Source of the DNA: Thermoflavifilum sp.
GTDB taxonomy: Bacteria; Bacteroidota; Bacteroidia; Chitinophagales; Chitinophagaceae
Direction: 5' to 3'
DNA length: 64,000 bases
NCBI RefSeq assembly: GCF_014961315.1
Contig: NZ_CP063141.1
Coordinates: 1,302,001 to 1,366,000 of the forward strand
Position numbers and translations under genes: made by a program. The notes under the pieces are model-generated. The model was not told the DNA's origin, ran no database searches, and saw nothing but the letters and a program-made list of their open reading frames with translations. Shown here piece by piece: positions 59,103-64,000 of the stretch (position 1 is the first letter of the stretch; every line of letters starts with the position of its first letter).

Positions 59103-61613
59103 ATGCAATTCATCAAAGACTTCTGGACTATTTCCTGTAAGGAACTGATGTCTATAATGAAAACACAAATCGACGGGCTAAGTGAAGAAGAAGCATCGAG
59201 AAGAATACAGCAGCAAGAGCGGTCGGGGAAGAAAAATGCTGACTGGTATGAAGATGTATTTTTATTTTTAAGACAATATCAGAACCCATTAGTACTTATA
59301 CTGATATTTGCCTCCTTGCTTTCATTCTTATTGAAAGAATATACAGGCGGAGTTATCGTATTGGTTATCTTATTTATAACTGGTTTTTTAAGTTTTATTC
59401 AAGAAAGTAATGCGGGAAGAGTCATAAAAAAATTACAAACCATGACAGCAAGCAAGGCATGTGTAATACGATCGGGGAAAGAAAAAGAGATTCTTATATC
59501 AGAAGTGGTGCCTGGTGATATCGTGTTGATTCGTGCAGGTGATTTAATTCCTGCTGATGGTATTTTATGTGAAGCAAATGATTTGCATGTAAATGAAGCT
59601 ATTCTAACAGGAGAATCATTTCCGACCGAAAAAACAACAGAAACATCCTTGCCTGGTACTCCCATGGTGCAGGCAAAGAATGCTGTTTTTAAAGGAACCA
59701 GTGTGGTAAATGGAACAGCAATCATGCTCGCTATTCATACAGGCGATTTTACTGAACTCGGTAAGATTATTTCCATGCTTAGAAAAGCCCCCGATGAAAC
59801 TGCTTTTGAAAAGGGGGTAAAACGATTTGGAATGTTTTTGATGAGGGTTACAGTTTTGATTGCCCTTGCGATATTGATATTAAATGTGCTGTTTAATAAA
59901 CCTATTATTGATTCTATATTGTTTGCCCTTGCACTATCTGTTGGTATGACTCCTGAGTTATTGCCAGCTGTTCTAACTGTTACTTTATCAGCAGGAGCTC
60001 GTAAGATGGCCTCAAAAAAGGTAATTGTCAAAAAATTAAATGCAGTGCAAAATCTTGGCGAAATTGATGTTTTGTGCTCCGACAAAACAGGTACTCTTAC
60101 TGAAGGGGCCGTAAAATTACATAGTGCGGTAGATAGTAATGGAGAACAAAGCGATAAAGTATTGCAATATGCTTATCTAAATGCTTTTTTTGAAAGCGGC
60201 TTCCCCAATCCTATTGATGAGGCCATTCGTAATGTCAAATCAATAAGTGTAGGGCAATTCCAGAAAATAGATGAAATACCTTATGATTTTATCAGAAAAA
60301 AATTAAGTATTCTGGTAACTGATGGCAAAAGAAATATATTGATTACCAAAGGAGCAGTTAACAGCATTCTTTCGTGTTGTGATAGTTTTGAATTAAATGG
60401 AGAATGTATGCCTATACAGCAAAGGCTGGATCAATTCTACTATCAGTTTAACTCTTTTAGCCGCCTTGGTTTTCGGACTATTGCCGTTTGCTATAAGAAT
60501 ATTGACCTGCACGCTACCGTTCGAAAAGAAGATGAGAACGGTATGATTTTTCTGGGATTCATAACATTTTATGACCCTCCAAAAGAAGGGATAGCAGATA
60601 TTATTCAGAGACTCAAACAAGATGGTATTTCACTGAAGATCATTAGTGGGGATCATCCATTTGTTGTGAAATATATTGCCGATCAAATTGGTATTCATCA
60701 ACAAGAAATACTTATCGGATCTGATTTAATGAAGATGACGGAAGAAGCGCTTCAGCATCAGGTAAATCGAGTTAATCTGTTTGCAGAAATAGAACCCATC
60801 CAAAAGGAACGAATTATCAGGGCATTGCAAAAAAATAATCACGTTGTAGGATTTCTGGGCGATGGTATAAATGATGCTAATGCATTAAGAACTGCTGACG
60901 TGGGTATATCTGTAGATCGAGCAGTCGATGTTGCCAAAGATGCTGCAAATATTATTTTACTTGAGAAAGATATGCGCGTTATCAGGGACGGAGTGATAGA
61001 AGGACGAAAAACTTTCATGAATACACAGAAGTATATATTTGTTGTCACCAGTGCTAATTTTGGAAACATGATTAGCATGGCTTTTTCGTCTCTCGCATTA
61101 CCTTTTCTTCCACTTCTGCCTCAGCAAATTTTACTGAATAATTTATTATCCGACATTCTTTCTCTTGCCATCGGTACAGATGCCGTGGATCACGAAACGC
61201 TTATTTCACCCAAGAGGTGGGATATCCATTATATTCAGAGGTTTATGATTGTATTTGGTATACAAAGTTCCGTATTCGACTTTTTTACTTTCGCGGTATT
61301 ACTATTCATTTTTCATACCAGCGCCTATTATTTCAGGGTAGGATGGTTTACAGAGGGTTTGTTGACGCAAGTATTTACTTTGCTCATTATTCGTACCCAT
61401 CGTCCAATATGGAAAAGTAAGCCGGATAAATATTTGCTTGCAACTGCAATGGGTGTCTCATTGATAGTACTCTTACTTCCTTATCTTCCAGTGAGGCATT
61501 ATTTTCAGCTTTCTCCTCTTTCCTTGCCGATGCTTATGTGCATGCTATTTATAGTACTCTTGTATATACTAACTGCAGAAATTACGAAGAAATGGGCTAT
61601 GAGTCGAATTTAA
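59103..61613 (+). CDS. P-type ATPase of the magnesium-transport (type IIIB) kind
   Basis: An 836-residue P-type ATPase. The phosphorylation motif is D327-KTGTLT in CSDKTGTLTEG. TGES in the actuator domain, the hinge GDGINDANAL and the membrane motif ALSVGMTPELLPAVLTV place it with MgtA-type transporters rather than Ca2+ or heavy-metal pumps. It probably imports Mg2+, by family analogy. There is no N-terminal metal-binding domain. The ATG at 59103 follows an AT-rich leader too short for an M-box riboswitch; ATG 59157 is an alternative. Its last 17 bases overlap the end of a second, convergent P-type ATPase gene. Confidence 0.9.
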   Translation: MQFIKDFWTISCKELMSIMKTQIDGLSEEEASRRIQQQERSGKKNADWYEDVFLFLRQYQNPLVLILIFASLLSFLLKEYTGGVIVLVILFITGFLSFIQESNAGRVIKKLQTMTASKACVIRSGKEKEILISEVVPGDIVLIRAGDLIPADGILCEANDLHVNEAILTGESFPTEKTTETSLPGTPMVQAKNAVFKGTSVVNGTAIMLAIHTGDFTELGKIISMLRKAPDETAFEKGVKRFGMFLMRVTVLIALAILILNVLFNKPIIDSILFALALSVGMTPELLPAVLTVTLSAGARKMASKKVIVKKLNAVQNLGEIDVLCSDKTGTLTEGAVKLHSAVDSNGEQSDKVLQYAYLNAFFESGFPNPIDEAIRNVKSISVGQFQKIDEIPYDFIRKKLSILVTDGKRNILITKGAVNSILSCCDSFELNGECMPIQQRLDQFYYQFNSFSRLGFRTIAVCYKNIDLHATVRKEDENGMIFLGFITFYDPPKEGIADIIQRLKQDGISLKIISGDHPFVVKYIADQIGIHQQEILIGSDLMKMTEEALQHQVNRVNLFAEIEPIQKERIIRALQKNNHVVGFLGDGINDANALRTADVGISVDRAVDVAKDAANIILLEKDMRVIRDGVIEGRKTFMNTQKYIFVVTSANFGNMISMAFSSLALPFLPLLPQQILLNNLLSDILSLAIGTDAVDHETLISPKRWDIHYIQRFMIVFGIQSSVFDFFTFAVLLFIFHTSAYYFRVGWFTEGLLTQVFTLLIIRTHRPIWKSKPDKYLLATAMGVSLIVLLLPYLPVRHYFQLSPLSLPMLMCMLFIVLLYILTAEITKKWAMSRI

Positions 61614-64000
61614 TGATTGATTTTCTCCATTTAAATATTTCTATCCAGCCTACACAGACTACAGACAACACAATAATGAGTAGAATGGAAGTCGGGCTGA
61701 TGTGATCTATAGCAAAAATGTCCATAAATAATTTGGAAAAAAGCAAAAGACTGATGCATGTGAGATGCATAAAAAGAACTACCCATATCAAACGATTGGG
61801 TAATCTCAGACTTTTAGAAATCGGTAAGTTGAATGATCTATTGCTGAATGTCAGGAACAAATTGCAAAATATGAGATAAAGAAAAACATGAGTTCGAATT
61901 TTTTCTATAGTATATCCGCTTTTTATTTCCATGTAATAAATGAATAATGATCCTGCTGTGATAAATAAACCCTGAATTATACTGATGAGCAATTCATTTC
62001 GTTTAAAAAAATGTTTAGGATGGGGGTTTGATGCATGCATCATTAATCCTGGTTCTGCGGGCTCATTCTCAAAAAATATTGAACTGGTAGGACTCATCAA
62101 CAATTCCAGGAAAATAATATGCACAGGAGTAAAAATATTGATAATACTCCAGTCGAACAGGATGGGGATGAATACGGTAAGGATAATAGGAATATGAATA
62201 GACAGGATATATCGAATAGCTTTTTTGATGTTTTCATAGATTCTTTTTCCATGTGCTATAGCTATGAGGATTTTCTCCAGGTGATCATCTGTAATAATTA
62301 GGTCGGCGGTTTCGCGGGCCATATCCGCTCCTTTTTTACCCATAGCGATACCAATATCTGCAGCTTTTAAAGCAGGGCCATCGTTAACTCCGTCACCCGT
62401 CATAGCTACAATTTTTCCTGTAGCTTTAATTGCTTCTATCACTTGAAGTTTGGCTTCAGGATCCATTCTGGCAAACAGATTCACTTCCTGAACCATTTGT
62501 CGCAGCCGCGTTTCCGACATTTGCATCACTTCATTACCGGTGATGCATATTTCAGCATGCTTCAGGCCGATAGAGGATGCTATGTATTTGGCAGTATCTG
62601 TAAAATCGCCCGTGAGTATTTTCACTTCAATACCTGCACCGTAAAATTGGCGGATGACTTCCTGTATATTTTCCCTGGGTGGATCGCTGAGTGCCAGTAG
62701 CCCAACAAATGTCCATTGGAAATTGTCCTGTTGTTCCGGGAATGGCTCATCTTTTTCAAGAGAAGCTTTGCATACGCCCAGTACACGCCATCCCTGGGCA
62801 GCCATTTCTTGAATTTTTGTATGAATTTCTTTTTGAAGTTCGGTTGGTAGCTTACAAACCTGCATGATGCGTTCAGGAGCACCTTTACCAGCTACAATGT
62901 ATGAGGATGGAGCGGTGTACACATGCGTCATCATCGGGGGCTTGCCAGAAAGCGGATATTCGTGGATAAAACGCTCCTGCCATCCGTTTTCAGATGGGAA
63001 TAGCGGAAGAGCCGCTTCGTGTATGGCTTTTTCCATGCTATCATAAGGACTGGATTCGCTGGCCAGAAAAGCATAATACAATACTTCTTTACCCCGGTGA
63101 AAGTTGTTTGAATGGAGTATTTCGTGAGTAGCGGGTACATATAGAGCTACTACCTTCATTCGATTTTCGGTGATGGTTCCTGTCTTGTCCAGGCAAATCG
63201 TGTTCACCTTTCCCAGGCTTTCCATGGTCTGGGGACGTTTGGCGATGATGCCGATTTTCCCCATCCGATAAGCACCCAGCGCCATAAATGAGGAAAGGGT
63301 TACGGGTATTTCTTCGGGAATGATTGACATGGCCAGCACCAGGCTATAAAGCAAACTTTCGATTGGATTGGCTGTTTTTGTGTAATTGATTACAAAAACC
63401 AGCATAAAAATTACAATGCCCGCTGTGGCCAATTTTCGGGTAAAATCACTTACCTGTTGTTGCAGTGTGCTTTTGGTTTCCTCTGTTTCGTAGATCATTT
63501 TTCCCAGCCGGTTCAATCGGGTATGATTGCCAGTAGCTGTTACGCGTGCAGTACAGTACCCCCTTGTGATCAAAGTGCCCTGAAATAGGGACTGATTTAC
63601 CTTTTTCTCAACGGGCATGGATTCTCCGCTTAATACAGATTCATTGACCTCCAAATCATTGGCCTGTAAAATAAGGGCATCGGCTGGTACTCGATTTCCT
63701 TCTTCCAGCACAAGCAAATCTCCTGGTACAAGATCAATGGTAGGAATCATTTTTTCACGACCGTTGCGTATCACTTTAACACCAGGATCATTCAGCTGGC
63801 GTAGAGATTTGATGGCTTTTCGGCTTCTGGTTTCTTGGAAATATGAAATACCCGAAACTAAAAGTATAGCGATAAGCATCGTGTATGCCTCCACATATTC
63901 CTGTAACAGAAAGTAGATTAAACAGGCTACCATTAGAAGCAAAAACATGGGCTCTCGTACAATTCCCCAGACCATGCGTAAGCTTTCAGGGATGTGGCTG
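61597..64000 (-). CDS. Cation-translocating P-type ATPase (P2-like), N-terminus outside window
   Basis: About 800 codons of a P-type ATPase whose 5' end lies beyond the right edge; the frame is open to the last base. The actuator domain holds SGES, the phosphorylation motif is CLDKTGTITEN, and the hinge motif is GDGVNDGPAL. In the fourth helix SIIPEEIPVTLSS resembles P2-type (Ca2+-like) pumps rather than MgtA. The ion is uncertain. About 50 N-terminal residues are missing. It converges on, and overlaps by 17 bases, the Mg2+-type ATPase gene. Two different P-type pumps facing each other is unusual. Confidence 0.88.
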   Translation of the reverse strand, partial: SHIPESLRMVWGIVREPMFLLLMVACLIYFLLQEYVEAYTMLIAILLVSGISYFQETRSRKAIKSLRQLNDPGVKVIRNGREKMIPTIDLVPGDLLVLEEGNRVPADALILQANDLEVNESVLSGESMPVEKKVNQSLFQGTLITRGYCTARVTATGNHTRLNRLGKMIYETEETKSTLQQQVSDFTRKLATAGIVIFMLVFVINYTKTANPIESLLYSLVLAMSIIPEEIPVTLSSFMALGAYRMGKIGIIAKRPQTMESLGKVNTICLDKTGTITENRMKVVALYVPATHEILHSNNFHRGKEVLYYAFLASESSPYDSMEKAIHEAALPLFPSENGWQERFIHEYPLSGKPPMMTHVYTAPSSYIVAGKGAPERIMQVCKLPTELQKEIHTKIQEMAAQGWRVLGVCKASLEKDEPFPEQQDNFQWTFVGLLALSDPPRENIQEVIRQFYGAGIEVKILTGDFTDTAKYIASSIGLKHAEICITGNEVMQMSETRLRQMVQEVNLFARMDPEAKLQVIEAIKATGKIVAMTGDGVNDGPALKAADIGIAMGKKGADMARETADLIITDDHLEKILIAIAHGKRIYENIKKAIRYILSIHIPIILTVFIPILFDWSIINIFTPVHIIFLELLMSPTSSIFFENEPAEPGLMMHASNPHPKHFFKRNELLISIIQGLFITAGSLFIYYMEIKSGYTIEKIRTHVFLYLIFCNLFLTFSNRSFNLPISKSLRLPNRLIWVVLFMHLTCISLLLFSKLFMDIFAIDHISPTSILLIIVLSVVCVGWIEIFKWRKSIIKFDS

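Noticed and set aside
1..64000. tRNA, rRNA, CRISPR or insertion-sequence features
   Set aside because: No tRNA T-loop motifs in the spacers, no spaced repeats, and no transposase-like ORFs were seen.

Overview
The window looks like a gene-dense chromosomal segment of a Bacteroidota bacterium, most likely of the family Chitinophagaceae. The evidence is a SusC/SusD outer-membrane pair, many exact copies of the Bacteroidota -7 promoter element TAnnTTTG just upstream of start codons, no consistent Shine-Dalgarno sequences, and typical phylum members: a Bax-inhibitor-1 protein, a degenerate arginase-fold protein, DUF2007, a dimeric-type glycyl-tRNA synthetase, and a GMC dehydrogenase with a gluconate-dehydrogenase-3 type small subunit. 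A moderately thermophilic Chitinophagaceae member such as Thermoflavifilum is possible, but that is inference. I see no rRNA, tRNA, CRISPR array, insertion sequence or prophage.

Layout. 1-7.8 kb: start of mfd (cut by the window), a ferredoxin-NADP reductase-like flavoprotein, a 2'-5' RNA ligase-like protein, a Bax inhibitor-1 protein, KorA (split by a one-base insertion), an MscS channel and an aldo/keto reductase. 7.8-15.9 kb, all on the minus strand: a block running glycogen debranching enzyme, SDR dehydrogenase, GH63-like glucosidase (also split by a one-base insertion), dtd, a MazG-like pyrophosphohydrolase, then glyS with its own promoter. 15.9-28.3 kb: a polysaccharide flippase, an MBL hydrolase, an 1106-residue propeller plus outer-membrane-barrel protein, a GNAT-like protein, dnaX, the dihydrolipoamide acyltransferase of a 2-oxoacid dehydrogenase complex, and a nucleoside-hydrolase lipoprotein. 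28.5-33.3 kb: small membrane proteins, a CPBP protease, DUF2007, cdsA, psd and yjjG. 33.4-42.4 kb: a GntP-type transporter, SusC/SusD with an alkaline-phosphatase-superfamily enzyme, and an APC permease. 42.4-51.3 kb: polA, two glycosyltransferases, a small lipoprotein, an arginase-fold protein and dacB. 51.2-57.2 kb: an SGNH esterase, an exported sugar-oxidation operon (GMC, small subunit, Gfo/Idh/MocA) and a fatty-acid desaturase. 57.3-64 kb: alpha-glucan phosphorylase and two convergent P-type ATPases, the second cut by the window end.

Themes. Storage-glucan turnover (debranching enzyme, GH63-like glucosidase, phosphorylase), exported sugar oxidation (GMC complex, possibly with the GntP transporter) and phospholipid synthesis (cdsA, psd, desaturase) recur. 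The most interesting signals are: a nine-A slippery run in dnaX that carries the same A AAA AAG heptamer used in E. coli dnaX, with early stops in both other frames at the end of the clamp-loader region; promoters placed so close to the ATG that glyS, an APC permease and a GT39 gene are probably transcribed without leaders; a cysteine cluster in the GMC dehydrogenase that suggests an iron-sulfur centre; and two one-base C insertions that interrupt otherwise intact metabolic genes.
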